Positions 42,285 through 50,762 of a stretch of DNA of 64,000 bases are shown here, in pieces. The translations under genes and the position numbers were made by a program. The stretch comes from Paenibacillus sp. 1001270B_150601_E10 (GTDB lineage Bacteria > Bacillota > Bacilli > Paenibacillales > Paenibacillaceae): contig NZ_JADMOL010000001.1 in the NCBI RefSeq assembly GCF_015558675.1, positions 727,352-791,351 of the forward strand, in the 5' to 3' direction. How positions within the stretch are numbered: the first letter of the stretch is position 1; each line of letters begins with the position of its first letter. A model generated the notes under the pieces. That model was not told the DNA's origin. It was given only the letters and a program-made list of their open reading frames with translations, and searched no databases.

Positions 42285-42350
42285 AGGTCGTAACCAGACG
42301 TTTGCTAAGATTCCTCGCCAAAGTGTGTCTTAGCAGACGTTTATTTATAG
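42263..42350 (+). ncRNA. Candidate short non-coding RNA
   Basis: The consensus-like promoter at 42228-42256 should start transcription near 42263. ACGTTTGCTAAGA (42298-42310) pairs with TCTTAGCAGACGT (42328-42340), a 13-base-pair stem with one G-U pair, followed by TTATTTATAG. This would give a transcript of roughly 80-90 bases. The U-rich tail is imperfect, so the terminator call is weak. No known RNA family is recognised. Confidence 0.3.
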
Positions 42351-42872
42351 ACGCTAGTGATACATATAGCTTTAAGCGCTTATCATTTATAGGCCCCAAA
42401 GCTTCTTGAAATACTTCTGGATCTGCTACAGCTCTTACCCTATCCCTCTCGGTTGCACTCACTCCCCCCACATCGTATAAAATGAAATGGTCATGCTTGC
42501 AGCCTTTTTCTAATCTTAAGCACGGTGTATTCTGTTCATGAATGGAGCAGCAAGATGAAGAGATGTTCTATAAATAGAGTCGTTCCATGCTGAATCAGCC
42601 TTGCGCGCAGGAAACAAAGTTGTCATTCCAAGATGATGCTTCTTTAAGAGCAGGCGGGACGTTCTTACTCGCTGAGATGAGATGAGGTCCATACAATCTT
42701 GCAAAGCGTTGAGATAAAGGAGAAAAATAACGTTCGACTATGTTTTTGCGAAATCTCGAACATTATCATACATCGCGTCGAATAATTTACATAACATTCA
42801 TAAATTAGTATTTTTTAGTTATAGTTTCAAATAATATTGGAAATATAACACACTTTACTTGATTAGTAAAGA
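42351..42872. other. Gene-free stretch
   Basis: Short frames here (for example minus strand 42280-42471 and 42516-42704) have no ribosome site and no recognisable product. The right part is very AT-rich and leads into the T-box promoter. Nothing further could be supported. Confidence 0.6.
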
Positions 42873-42902
42873 TTGACAATCGATTTCTTTTCATGATATA
42901 TT
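42873..42902 (+). promoter_or_regulatory. Sigma-A promoter of the alaT T-box unit
   Basis: TTGACA (42873-42878) and TATATT (42897-42902) with an 18-base spacer, directly before the T-box leader. Confidence 0.7.
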
Positions 42903-42907
42903 TTTCA

Positions 42908-43157
42908 TCAACTTAAACCGCAATGAACGTTGAAGGGGAAAGTAGATAGGCAAGTCTGGTTCCAAAGCGACCGGGGATGGTGAGAGCCCGGGAATCATTG
43001 CCTATTGAAAGCCACTCCTGAGTTGCGCTCTGAACATGAGTAGGAGTTTGCCGGCGACCCGCCGTTATCGGGCTTGAGGTGGGCTGAAGGATCAGCCAAC
43101 TAGGGTGGTACCGCGTGAGCATGCTCTCGTCCCTTTGTGGGATGAGAGCTTTTTTTA
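42908..43157 (+). promoter_or_regulatory. T-box riboswitch, probable tRNA-Ala specificity
   Basis: The conserved T-box AGGGTGGTACCGCG is at 43102-43115. A terminator GCTCTCGTCCC/GGGATGAGAGC with a T-run lies at 43123-43156. In the Stem I specifier region, TTGAAAGCCACTCCTGAG places GCC (43011-43013, Ala) before the usual purine. The antiterminator bulge TGGT pairs with ACCA, which fits tRNA-Ala (discriminator A) and argues against reading the overlapping AGC as Ser, because tRNA-Ser has discriminator G. Uncharged tRNA-Ala would thus turn on the alanine aminotransferase downstream. Confidence 0.9.
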
Positions 43158-43226
43158 TTTTTTGGATTCTGCGGTTAAGCCGCAGCTGCGTGCTAATTTT
43201 AAAAATAAGAAAGGTTGGTATGCCGC

Positions 43227-44399
43227 ATGTCACTAAAGTGGAATGAGATCATATCGCCGGTTATTCAGCATTTGCCGCCATCCGGCATCAGACGTTTCTT
43301 TGATTTGGCGACCGAAGTATCAGGCATTATTTCGCTTGGGGTTGGCGAGCCAGACTTCGTCACACCTCGGCTGATTCGGGATTCAGCCTGCTATTCCTTG
43401 GAAAAGGGCTACACCATGTACACAGCCAATGCGGGACTATTGGAGCTGCGCGAAGAGATCGCCTCCCATCTGCAGGAGCAATATCAAGTAAGCTACGAGC
43501 CACGAGAGGAAGTGCTGATCACCGTAGGTACCAGCGAAGCACTGGATCTGGCTCTTCGCGCCATCCTATGTCCGGGTGACGAAGTTCTCATTCCGGAACC
43601 ATGCTATGTTTCCTATTCCTCCTGTACCATCATGGCTGGAGGCGTGCCTGTACCCATTCGAACAACTCCAGATCAGCACTTCCAATTGACCCCCGAACAG
43701 GTGGAAGCCGCCATTACCCCCCGCACAAAAGCAATCATTATGAATTATCCGAACAACCCTACGGGTGCAATTATGAGAAAAGCAGAATTGGAGCATATTG
43801 CAGCACTCGTAAGAAAGCATGGATTGGTCGTGTTGTCCGATGAAGTGTACGACAAGCTAACCTACGAAGGAACCCATACCTGCTTCGCTTCCCTGCCTGA
43901 CATGAAGGATCATACCATCTTGCTAAATGGATTCTCTAAAGGATACGCGATGACCGGCTGGAGACTTGGCTATGTGTGCGGCAATCGAGAGATTATCGCT
44001 GCCATGACCAAGATTCATCAGTATACGATGCTTTGCGCGCCTATTACCGCCCAAAAAGCTGCGATTGATGCGCTCCGCTACGGCAAAGACGAGATTGCCA
44101 CAATGGTGGAGTCCTACAATCAACGGAGAAGACTAGTCGTAAAGGGATTATCTGACATCGGACTGCCCTGCTTTGAGCCAAAAGGAGCCTTTTACGCCTT
44201 CCCTTCAATTTCACATACAGGATTTACTTCGGAGCAATTTGCCGAACGAGTATTAAGGGAAGCCAAAGTCGCTGTTGTGCCTGGAAATGCTCTAGGGGCT
44301 AGTGGAGAAGGCTATATTCGAATATCCTATGCCTCCTCAACGGAGAATCTGGTCGAAGCGTTGGATCGAATCGGGACATTTTTAAAAGCACACGTGTAA
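43227..44399 (+). CDS. alaT: Alanine aminotransferase (AlaT/YugH-like)
   Basis: 390 aa from the ATG at 43227, 12 bases after AAGAAAGG; an in-frame TTG at 43215 sits too close to that site. It is very like Bacillus subtilis AlaT: SGIRRFFDLATEVSG, ISLGVGEPDFVTP, YTMYTANAGL, NYPNNPTGAI, and the Schiff-base Lys in LNGFSKGYAMTGWRLGY (about 238). It converts pyruvate and glutamate to alanine and 2-oxoglutarate. The tRNA-Ala T-box upstream supports this function independently. It is probably a housekeeping gene next to the cluster, though its alanine could feed the AvtA-like enzyme. It ends about 135 bases before a bidirectional terminator. Confidence 0.88.
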   Translation: MSLKWNEIISPVIQHLPPSGIRRFFDLATEVSGIISLGVGEPDFVTPRLIRDSACYSLEKGYTMYTANAGLLELREEIASHLQEQYQVSYEPREEVLITVGTSEALDLALRAILCPGDEVLIPEPCYVSYSSCTIMAGGVPVPIRTTPDQHFQLTPEQVEAAITPRTKAIIMNYPNNPTGAIMRKAELEHIAALVRKHGLVVLSDEVYDKLTYEGTHTCFASLPDMKDHTILLNGFSKGYAMTGWRLGYVCGNREIIAAMTKIHQYTMLCAPITAQKAAIDALRYGKDEIATMVESYNQRRRLVVKGLSDIGLPCFEPKGAFYAFPSISHTGFTSEQFAERVLREAKVAVVPGNALGASGEGYIRISYASSTENLVEALDRIGTFLKAHV

Positions 44400-44533
44400 C
44401 GGCACCATACCATTTGGTCTATAATGCCTATCTTCTAACTGGGTACTTATGATTGGATTGGATTCAATCGATACGCAAAGCATATTTTCATCTAATGTAT
44501 GTGGTATATTATGGGCTTGTTAGGAGCTTACGC

Positions 44534-44570
44534 AAAAAGGACATCTGCTAACATAGCCGATGTCCTTTAT
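44534..44570. terminator. Bidirectional terminator
   Basis: AAAGGACATC (44536-44545) pairs with GATGTCCTTT (44559-44568). It lies between convergent alaT and the small gene at 44589. Confidence 0.75.
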
Positions 44571-44588
44571 CTTGTTGCATCATGCTGC

Positions 44589-44852
44589 TTATTGTTCATC
44601 CTTCAAGGAATTAAGCCTTGCGTGCTCTTCCCCAAGCAACTCTTCCGCCAGCTCCACCGCTTGCTCATTGCGGCTCAAGCCTGCCTGCTCAACAGCAAGA
44701 TCGGCATGCTGCAAGGAATTGGTCGCCTGCTGAATGGATTGCTCTGTTGGATGTGTCATGGCTTGAGAAACAGCGTTATGTGCCTTCTCAACTGCATTTT
44801 GCGCCTGCGAAATCGGATTCTGCGATTGCAGGCTGGAGTCGTATCTAGACAT
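44589..44852 (-). CDS. Small hydrophilic hypothetical protein
   Basis: 87 aa; the ATG follows GAGGAGGG. It is rich in Gln, Ala, Asn and Glu with no hydrophobic segment (SQAQNAVEKAHNAVSQAMTH), and is probably helical with coiled-coil tendency. No family recognised. The good ribosome site and the terminator downstream support a real gene. Confidence 0.75.
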   Translation of the reverse strand: MSRYDSSLQSQNPISQAQNAVEKAHNAVSQAMTHPTEQSIQQATNSLQHADLAVEQAGLSRNEQAVELAEELLGEEHARLNSLKDEQ

Positions 44853-44973
44853 GTCCTAACCCTCCTCAAGTCGTTAACGATTAAGCCGCTTTAGCTGCTT
44901 AAGTTAAGCTCTTCTTGTCTTCTGTTAGGATGTCATCCTGCGCAGGAAATATGCGCGATACGGTGTATGGTGT

Positions 44974-45198
44974 TTATTTCACAAAAGGCTTTGCCTTTTC
45001 AATCGCTTCATCCTCTGTAGGAGCCGTTACATAACGTCCATTGATATAAATAAATACCCGCTTCGTACAGTGGCCGCAATAGGATTTGCATCCAATCTTA
45101 ATCTCGGCGTTTGGATCAAGCTTCTTGACTTTAGGCAGGAAGCTCTTCATCTTGATGTGACGGCATTTATCACAAATACGAATATCATTATTACTCAT
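44974..45198 (-). CDS. DUF1450-like small Cys-rich protein
   Basis: 74 aa; the ATG follows GGAGTG. CDKCRH near the N-terminus and IGCKSYCGHCTKR near residue 36 suit metal binding or thioredoxin-like chemistry. The layout (GCxxYCGxC then a short VNG-like strand) matches DUF1450 proteins such as YuzB. Function unknown. Confidence 0.75.
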   Translation of the reverse strand: MSNNDIRICDKCRHIKMKSFLPKVKKLDPNAEIKIGCKSYCGHCTKRVFIYINGRYVTAPTEDEAIEKAKPFVK

Positions 45199-45309
45199 TG
45201 ATTGTCACTCCGCTTATCCCATAGTCTGCCTATATAACTGATTACTATCCTATTGTAAGTTAACTCTTTCTGTTTCGCAACATCGCATCCTTGATCTAAG
45301 AAGAAAGCG

Positions 45310-45582
45310 TCAGGATTGTGTAGGAATAGTCGGACGCTGATACTTCTCAGCAATCCTTGTGAACCAAGGGATAAGGATCATCGTGAACACCATGTCATCA
45401 ATCGGGATAAAAGGCATAAGATCGGGCAAAATCCAATATAACACGATGGCGCCTCCAAAGATCGCTTTCAGATGCAGCGGCACCTTAGAGGAAAGCATAA
45501 GCTGCGGTGCTGTGCGAAACAGCATCCAGAGACGTCCGAAGGTACGCGTCTTGCTTGGTCGACTTTTCATGTTCTTCGACAT
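45310..45582 (-). CDS. DUF1232-like small membrane protein
   Basis: 90 aa from the ATG at 45582, 8 bases after GGAGG. A basic N-terminus is followed by PLHLKAIFGGAIVLYWILPD and FIPIDDMVFTMILIPWF. The motif of a membrane segment, then LPD and DDM is that of DUF1232 (YkvA-like) proteins. Function unknown. Confidence 0.7.
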   Translation of the reverse strand: MSKNMKSRPSKTRTFGRLWMLFRTAPQLMLSSKVPLHLKAIFGGAIVLYWILPDLMPFIPIDDMVFTMILIPWFTRIAEKYQRPTIPTQS

Positions 45583-45720
45583 CCATAACACCTCCCTGCT
45601 TCAACCATAGTGTATGTTGTCCAATTGGTCAAATACATAAAGGGAAATGGCAATGATTTGTCTTAAATCGTTCTGTCCGATTTGCGCAACGTATAGCGTT
45701 TAAACTGGATCCAAATAGAT

Positions 45721-46938
45721 TTAGCCTTCTTGAAGCCCACTAAGTGCTGCCTTCAAGATGGAGGTGACCTCCACGCTCATTCGCTCGAATTGATCAAGCG
45801 GCAGCGGATTAACGCCATAGCCCACCTCAACCGTGAAGCCTGGCTTGCGATATTTTTGAATGAACCAATCCTTGAAGCCTGCATCACTGCCGAACAGCTT
45901 TACTGCCCGATATCCGCTCGCCTGCTCCAACAGCTTAGCCCAACGCTCCGATTCCTCAGGCTCGTAATCTCGATAATTCCAGTAGATCTCCTGACCTTGT
46001 GTATGAAATGACAAAGCGAGATCGAAATGGGGCTCGCGATCTATAAAGTCGGCAAGGGCAATGGCCTCCGGCTCTGTCAGAGGCGCCTCCCCGCCATAAT
46101 TCAATGGCGCTGGATTCATTATGCTTCTGCGGTCACGCTCTTCTTCCCAATGGGCTGGGAATTGATCATTGAGATCAACCCCGCGAATATTCGCTTTCCA
46201 CAGCCGGTAGTCCTCCCCATACCAGTTCCAATCGGAGAGAGGATCAGCATAATGAGTACGATCGGGAACTCCTTCCTGAACGAGTTCCACGCCATCTGGA
46301 TTCACCATCGGAACGAGCCACAGCGTCGTACGTTCATAAGCAGCATGCGCATCGAAGCCTCGCCAGCTTCGACAGTTCTCATAATGAGCGGCATACTGCT
46401 CCAAGAACTCCATCAGCAGGGCAGAAGTAATCCACTCGTTCGCATGAACGGCTCCATTCGCATGAATCCGTACGGGACCGTTGCCAATGCCTATCGCCAT
46501 AATGGGCTTGCCAAGCACACTTGTCCCAATTTGCTCTTGCTTTAAGAAGGGATAGCGGTCTATCAAACCGTTCATATCATTGAATAGCTGTACAGGCCCG
46601 TATTCAGCTTCGCGTCTTACATCCCTTTCATCGGTCCAGTAAGGAATAATCAAGCTCTGTCCAGGAGTTAGCTGTCTAGGATTAACCGTCGGATTAGCGT
46701 TCGCGAGCCATTGAGCGGGCACCCGAAAGCGAGAAGCGATCTCGTAGAACGTATCCTGCTGCTGAACAAGGTACACATTAGGCGGACGCTGAGGAATATG
46801 AATAAGATGTCCTGGTATAGCATATTCATTCGTCCTTAAATGGGGATTCAGATTAAGCAATGACTGTAGATGAACACCATAACGCAAGCATATGCGCAGA
46901 TAGGTATCTCCCTTTTGTATCACATAAGGAATGGACAT
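45721..46938 (-). CDS. LysM-containing M14 peptidase (gamma-D-glutamyl-meso-diaminopimelate peptidase-like)
   Basis: 405 aa; the ATG follows AGGAGG. Two N-terminal LysM domains (YVIQKGDTYLRICLRYGV, residues 5-50, and YLVQQQDTFYEIASRF, about 55-100) bind peptidoglycan. The C-terminal domain is a zinc carboxypeptidase: HANEW (about 166, zinc His and Glu), NPDGVELV, SFHTQG (about 313, zinc His) and VEVGYG (catalytic Glu). Bacillus homologues cut the gamma-D-Glu-mDap bond of wall peptides during sporulation. No signal peptide is visible, which is usual for this type. Confidence 0.92.
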   Translation of the reverse strand: MSIPYVIQKGDTYLRICLRYGVHLQSLLNLNPHLRTNEYAIPGHLIHIPQRPPNVYLVQQQDTFYEIASRFRVPAQWLANANPTVNPRQLTPGQSLIIPYWTDERDVRREAEYGPVQLFNDMNGLIDRYPFLKQEQIGTSVLGKPIMAIGIGNGPVRIHANGAVHANEWITSALLMEFLEQYAAHYENCRSWRGFDAHAAYERTTLWLVPMVNPDGVELVQEGVPDRTHYADPLSDWNWYGEDYRLWKANIRGVDLNDQFPAHWEEERDRRSIMNPAPLNYGGEAPLTEPEAIALADFIDREPHFDLALSFHTQGQEIYWNYRDYEPEESERWAKLLEQASGYRAVKLFGSDAGFKDWFIQKYRKPGFTVEVGYGVNPLPLDQFERMSVEVTSILKAALSGLQEG

Positions 46939-47221
46939 CGGACAACCTCCTAACAGGCTTTTTCCATTATCATCTTTTACCTAACCTATGCGACGAATTG
47001 CTGCGTCATCACTCGTAAGCTCATTTCCCTAAGACATCTAACCCTCTTACGTTTTAATCCCCTAATAAGTGAGAAATGGCACCCTGCGTCTAGGTGAACG
47101 TCCACATCCGTCACTCCTCCGTCCGTAATCGTATATATTATCAACAACTGAACCTCTTGGAAATTAAGCGAGTACATCCATAGAACGGTCTCGAACATGA
47201 CAGGAAGGAGCAAACTTCACG

Positions 47222-47779
47222 ATGGATCACTCCTACCGAATTCTTAGCCCACGACTCTTGCTTCGTCCGTTGACCGAGCATGACCTTGAAATCATTAGAA
47301 CCTGGCCCAATCAAGCAATCACTCGCATTTGGTATTATGACTATCAGCCTCTCGATGTAGACAGGATCGAAAATTATTATGAACGCTATCGTACAAACGA
47401 GCGTGATATGATGTTTGTTGCGGTATGGATGGAGCATGAGCAAGTCATCGGAACTGGAAGTCTATGCCGCATTGACCCGACTATGCGCACTGCTGAGCTT
47501 GGAAGAGTCTATATTGGAAGCCATGAAGCACAAGGACACTCCTTTGGCGAGGAGATCGTGAGTGCCCTGACGGCCTTCGGCATTCGAACCCTTGGCTTAA
47601 AGCAAATCGAGCTCTTCGTAAAGGTTACGAATACTCGTGCCATTCGCGTCTATATGAACTGCGGATACGTTCATGATCGCTCGTACCGCCATCATCGGAC
47701 GAAGGGAGCGACATCATCGCTGATCCGTATGGTATATACGGTTCCTAGAAAGCGCCTTGATGCAGGCGAATCTACCTAG
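47222..47779 (+). CDS. GNAT-family N-acetyltransferase (RimJ/RimL-like)
   Basis: 185 aa; the ATG follows GGAAGGAG at about 12 bases. It starts with SPRLLLRPLTEHD, typical of this GNAT group, and has VIGTGSLCRID and AQGHSFGEEIVSALTAFG for acetyl-CoA binding, then IRVYMNCGYVHD. The acceptor, probably a small molecule or a protein N-terminus, is unknown. Confidence 0.85.
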   Translation: MDHSYRILSPRLLLRPLTEHDLEIIRTWPNQAITRIWYYDYQPLDVDRIENYYERYRTNERDMMFVAVWMEHEQVIGTGSLCRIDPTMRTAELGRVYIGSHEAQGHSFGEEIVSALTAFGIRTLGLKQIELFVKVTNTRAIRVYMNCGYVHDRSYRHHRTKGATSSLIRMVYTVPRKRLDAGEST

Positions 47780-47854
47780 ACATCTTACTCCCGCCCCTCA
47801 CTGCCTTCTGTATGAAATACAAACCTCCATTTGACAATACGAATTGAAAATACG

Positions 47855-47889
47855 AAAAAAGCCCTCCTGATCAACAGGAAGGCTTTTTT
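47855..47889. terminator. Bidirectional terminator
   Basis: AAAAAAGCC(C)TCCTG pairs with CAGGA-AGGCTTTTTT, between convergent acetyltransferase and glutamate racemase genes. Confidence 0.85.
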
Positions 47890-47923
47890 GAGTTGTATAT
47901 GGTATGACCCCGTATCATTGCAA

Positions 47924-48733
47924 TTAAGTAATGTGCGGAACTTGCCAGATAACCGGCACATCTTGAAGCTGATCGGCTAACCATTCCTTCGCAATCTGCT
48001 GGAAGATAACCGGATCTCCGCTGCAGAAAAATTGATGCACAGGCATCTCATCTTTTGCAGATAGCTGATTTTTGTCCTGAAGAATCGTACTGATCTCTCT
48101 TGCTGTCTCTTCAGCTGAGTTAATCAATTCCACACCAGGCCCCATAACCTCTTGAATCGGTTCTGCTAAGAAAGGATAATGCGTACAGCCTAGCACCAGC
48201 GTATCGATTGGAGTTGCTCGAAGCGGCTCCAGCGTTTCTCTCACGACTTGCCATGATTCCTCAGAACGGAACATGCCTTTCTCCACAAGCGGAACGAAGC
48301 GTGGACATGCATAACTAACCACTTCAACATGCGGAGATAGCCGCCTTAAGGCGTGTTCATAGGCAGCACTCTTAATTGTGCCTATGGTGCCTATAACGCC
48401 AACATAGCCTGATCTTGTTGCAGTAATCGCTGCTCTAGCCCCTGGATGGATAACGCCTACAACGGGAATGGAGACACGTGAACGGATGTCCTCCAACGCA
48501 ACCGCTGTCGCCGTGTTGCAGGCAATGACAATCATTTTAGGTTGATATTGAATTAAATAATCGACGATTTGTCTCGTAAAAATACGCACTTCTTCCGGAT
48601 CACGAGGACCGTATGGCGAACGGGCCGTATCTCCAAAATAGATGACCTTCTCACGAGGGAGCTGACGCATGACCTCCTTCACAACGGTCAAGCCGCCAAC
48701 GCCAGAATCAAGCATTGCGATAGCTTGCTGCAC
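47924..48733 (-). CDS. racE: Glutamate racemase
   Basis: 269 aa with GTG start. It has the two catalytic Cys motifs, IVIACNTATAVA (about 73) and LVLGCTHYPFL (about 185), and the N-terminal LDSGVGGLTVVKE. It converts L-glutamate to D-glutamate for peptidoglycan. No other racemase-linked genes are adjacent. Confidence 0.95.
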   Translation of the reverse strand: MQQAIAMLDSGVGGLTVVKEVMRQLPREKVIYFGDTARSPYGPRDPEEVRIFTRQIVDYLIQYQPKMIVIACNTATAVALEDIRSRVSIPVVGVIHPGARAAITATRSGYVGVIGTIGTIKSAAYEHALRRLSPHVEVVSYACPRFVPLVEKGMFRSEESWQVVRETLEPLRATPIDTLVLGCTHYPFLAEPIQEVMGPGVELINSAEETAREISTILQDKNQLSAKDEMPVHQFFCSGDPVIFQQIAKEWLADQLQDVPVIWQVPHIT

Positions 48734-48998
48734 GAAAACACCGCTTCCTTCATCTCATGTTTGACTGACTATGATCAGATCTAATGCTTCCATTTCTATC
48801 GTATTTGATACGATATGAACCATGTCTAAAAAAAGTACCTTGATCATCTTAACTTATATCGATGACAGGTTCAAGCCGTGTATATTAGCCCAAAATGAAG
48901 GAAGTCCCTCATCCTTCCAGAAACTTTTTGAATATTTGCTCAGTATTACGTTTATAACAGTTTGCAAGGAGCTTTTAGATGGGAAAGGATTTGGCAAT

Positions 48999-49427
48999 AT
49001 GCAAGAGCGTCGTACACGTCAATCAGATCGTGAGCTAGGGAATAGTTATCCACCCCGTAGCCATACTCACCGTAAAAAGAATAAACGGAAGCCTTCTGCT
49101 TCCGTCTCACAACCTGACAACCAAACCACTTCTAGCCAACAGATGAGCAAATCTGAACATTTGCAGGCTTCACCTGTGACAAAGAAGAAACGCGGTCCGT
49201 GGCAGTCTTTTTTAAATGTGGCATCAGCGGTGCTGCTTCTCGCCGTTACCATCGGCATCGGCTGGCTTGTATTTACTCCTGCTGGCGAGCTCTTCCGCTC
49301 GCGCACCGCAGATAAGATCATCGGCACGCCGAATCAGCAATGGGCCAAGTTTCTTATCGGCTCATCCGAAACCGAGCGAAGAATCAAGCTGTTCAACAGC
49401 CGAATGAACTCGGAGCTAACGGAATAG
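48999..49427 (+). CDS. Single-pass membrane protein of unknown function
   Basis: 142 aa from the ATG at 48999 after GGAAAGGA; an upstream in-frame start at 48822 has no ribosome site. The N-terminal 80 residues are very polar and basic (HTHRKKNKRKPSASVS). One membrane segment follows (VASAVLLLAVTIGIGWLVF), then a short acidic-basic tail. No family recognised. The first part may be cytosolic. Confidence 0.7.
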   Translation: MQERRTRQSDRELGNSYPPRSHTHRKKNKRKPSASVSQPDNQTTSSQQMSKSEHLQASPVTKKKRGPWQSFLNVASAVLLLAVTIGIGWLVFTPAGELFRSRTADKIIGTPNQQWAKFLIGSSETERRIKLFNSRMNSELTE

Positions 49428-49505
49428 CACTTTATGTATAGCTCTGTCTTGCTGCTCCTTGTCATGAAGAGGGCAAGCAAGGACAGAGTGCTTACATGAC
49501 CTGGC

Positions 49506-49910
49506 TCAAATGTGGAAGCTGCCTTCGCGATCTTCCGCGCTGTCCTCTTCCTTCACTGAAGCCTCAATCGCTTCTACAACCGTATCCTCATCTTCTCCGT
49601 CCAGCAACTCGATTCCCGTAACACCGGATACTTGCGCTAATACGTCCTCGCGATCATCTTCACGCAAGCTTTGAAGCTTCTGCTTCCATTCCGCTGTTTT
49701 TTCCTTTGCGGACTCAACGAAGCCTACCGTACGCTCGCTTACCTGCTTCACGACTTCCTGTGCTTTCCCTGTCGCTTGCTTCGTACCTTCCGCAATATCT
49801 TGGCGCAGCTCACGGCCTGGCTTAGGAGCAAATAGAAGTGCGGCCACTCCACCTGCAATTGTTCCTACAAGCGCACCAATCAGGAAAGATTGTTGATTCT
49901 TCGATGCCAT
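49506..49910 (-). CDS. ytxH: YtxH-like general stress protein
   Basis: 134 aa; the ATG follows AGGAGGAGG. The N-terminal membrane hairpin FLIGALVGTIAGGVAALLFAPKPGRELR is the mark of the YtxH family. The rest is a charged helical region. It follows the ytxG-like gene by 48 bases; in Bacillus ytxG-ytxH form a stress operon, but I see no clear sigma-B promoter here. Confidence 0.87.
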   Translation of the reverse strand: MASKNQQSFLIGALVGTIAGGVAALLFAPKPGRELRQDIAEGTKQATGKAQEVVKQVSERTVGFVESAKEKTAEWKQKLQSLREDDREDVLAQVSGVTGIELLDGEDEDTVVEAIEASVKEEDSAEDREGSFHI

Positions 49911-49958
49911 GTCTTGTTCCTCCTCCTAAATGCATTCTTAGATCTCACTGGTCTTCGG

Positions 49959-50417
49959 TTATCTGCCCTGCGAAGGCTCCTCCGTCGACTCTGTTGCATA
50001 GCGGCTCCGACGCTTCTGGATATCCTTCCAGATCGCAAGGGTCATATCGAGCCACTGCAGCGTCTCTTGAATGCGATGCTCATTGGCTCGGTGCGCTGAA
50101 TCTACAGCATCTTCGGTGCGTCTCGACCATCTGACAATCCGGCCGTTCCACTGCTCGATAATGTCCCGAATACGAATGGCGGTTTCTCTCCACTCCGCGA
50201 CCTCTGCTGCTGCTTCTTCAGCTCGTTTTAGCACCTCATCACTTCGGCGGGTAAAGTCTTGAAGCTGCTGAACAAGCTGTACGGATTCCTGTTGGAGCGA
50301 TTGTATGGATTGCTCAGCCTTCCGCATCAGCCTTATACAACGAAAAACACCAATCATAAGTACGAAGCTAAGCACCACCCACGCTCCTGCTGCCACCGCA
50401 GCACTCCATTCCAGCAT
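49959..50417 (-). CDS. ytxG: DUF948 (YtxG-like) membrane protein
   Basis: 152 aa from the ATG at 50417, 8 bases after GAGG. An N-terminal membrane segment (AAVAAGAWVVLSFVLMIGVF) is followed by a long coiled coil (LQQESVQLVQQLQDFTRR and on). This matches DUF948 proteins. Its pairing with ytxH supports the call. Confidence 0.82.
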   Translation of the reverse strand: MLEWSAAVAAGAWVVLSFVLMIGVFRCIRLMRKAEQSIQSLQQESVQLVQQLQDFTRRSDEVLKRAEEAAAEVAEWRETAIRIRDIIEQWNGRIVRWSRRTEDAVDSAHRANEHRIQETLQWLDMTLAIWKDIQKRRSRYATESTEEPSQGR

Positions 50418-50690
50418 CCCATTCACCTCGCTATTTGCATGGATCAGGACGAATGCCCATGTTGTACTTCCAGTATAAGAAGATTGGGCTCGTCTTGACA
50501 CTCCTTGAGGTTGTACTTTTTGTATAAAATAAATCTTGAGGAGTTGGAATGTTTATTTTAGGCACTGCAAAGTCCCGCTTTATCAAAAATTCCATTCAAG
50601 TGCTTTTATAATTGAGTGTTTTTCAAGATATCTCTTGATGGAGTGAGTACTACGGAGTCGAACAGAGGGATATGTTTCGTGAAGGAAAAA
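50418..50690. other. Intergenic stretch with a small palindrome
   Basis: No gene. TCAAGA-TATC-TCTTGA at 50623-50638 is a perfect inverted repeat that could be an operator. No clear promoter was assigned. Confidence 0.4.
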
Positions 50691-50727
50691 CAAAAGAAAC
50701 CCTACATCTTATCAATGACAGGGTTTC
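50691..50727 (-). terminator. Terminator of the SDR gene
   Basis: On the minus strand GAAACCCT pairs with AGGGTTTC (50696-50727 overall), followed by TTTTGTTTTT. Confidence 0.75.
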
Positions 50728-50762
50728 TAGGACACTTCGAGGATTGTTAGTTTCGTTTATTA

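Noticed and set aside
42280-42704. Two minus-strand frames of 62-63 aa upstream of the bacA-like gene
   Set aside because: No ribosome sites, no recognisable protein features, and they overlap the promoter-hairpin unit.
43011-43013. Serine reading (AGC) of the T-box specifier, one base upstream
   Set aside because: The antiterminator TGGT requires an ACCA acceptor end, which tRNA-Ser (discriminator G) lacks; the downstream enzyme is AlaT-like.
46986-47443. Minus-strand frames around the start of the acetyltransferase gene
   Set aside because: They overlap the acetyltransferase on the opposite strand and have no ribosome sites or known features.
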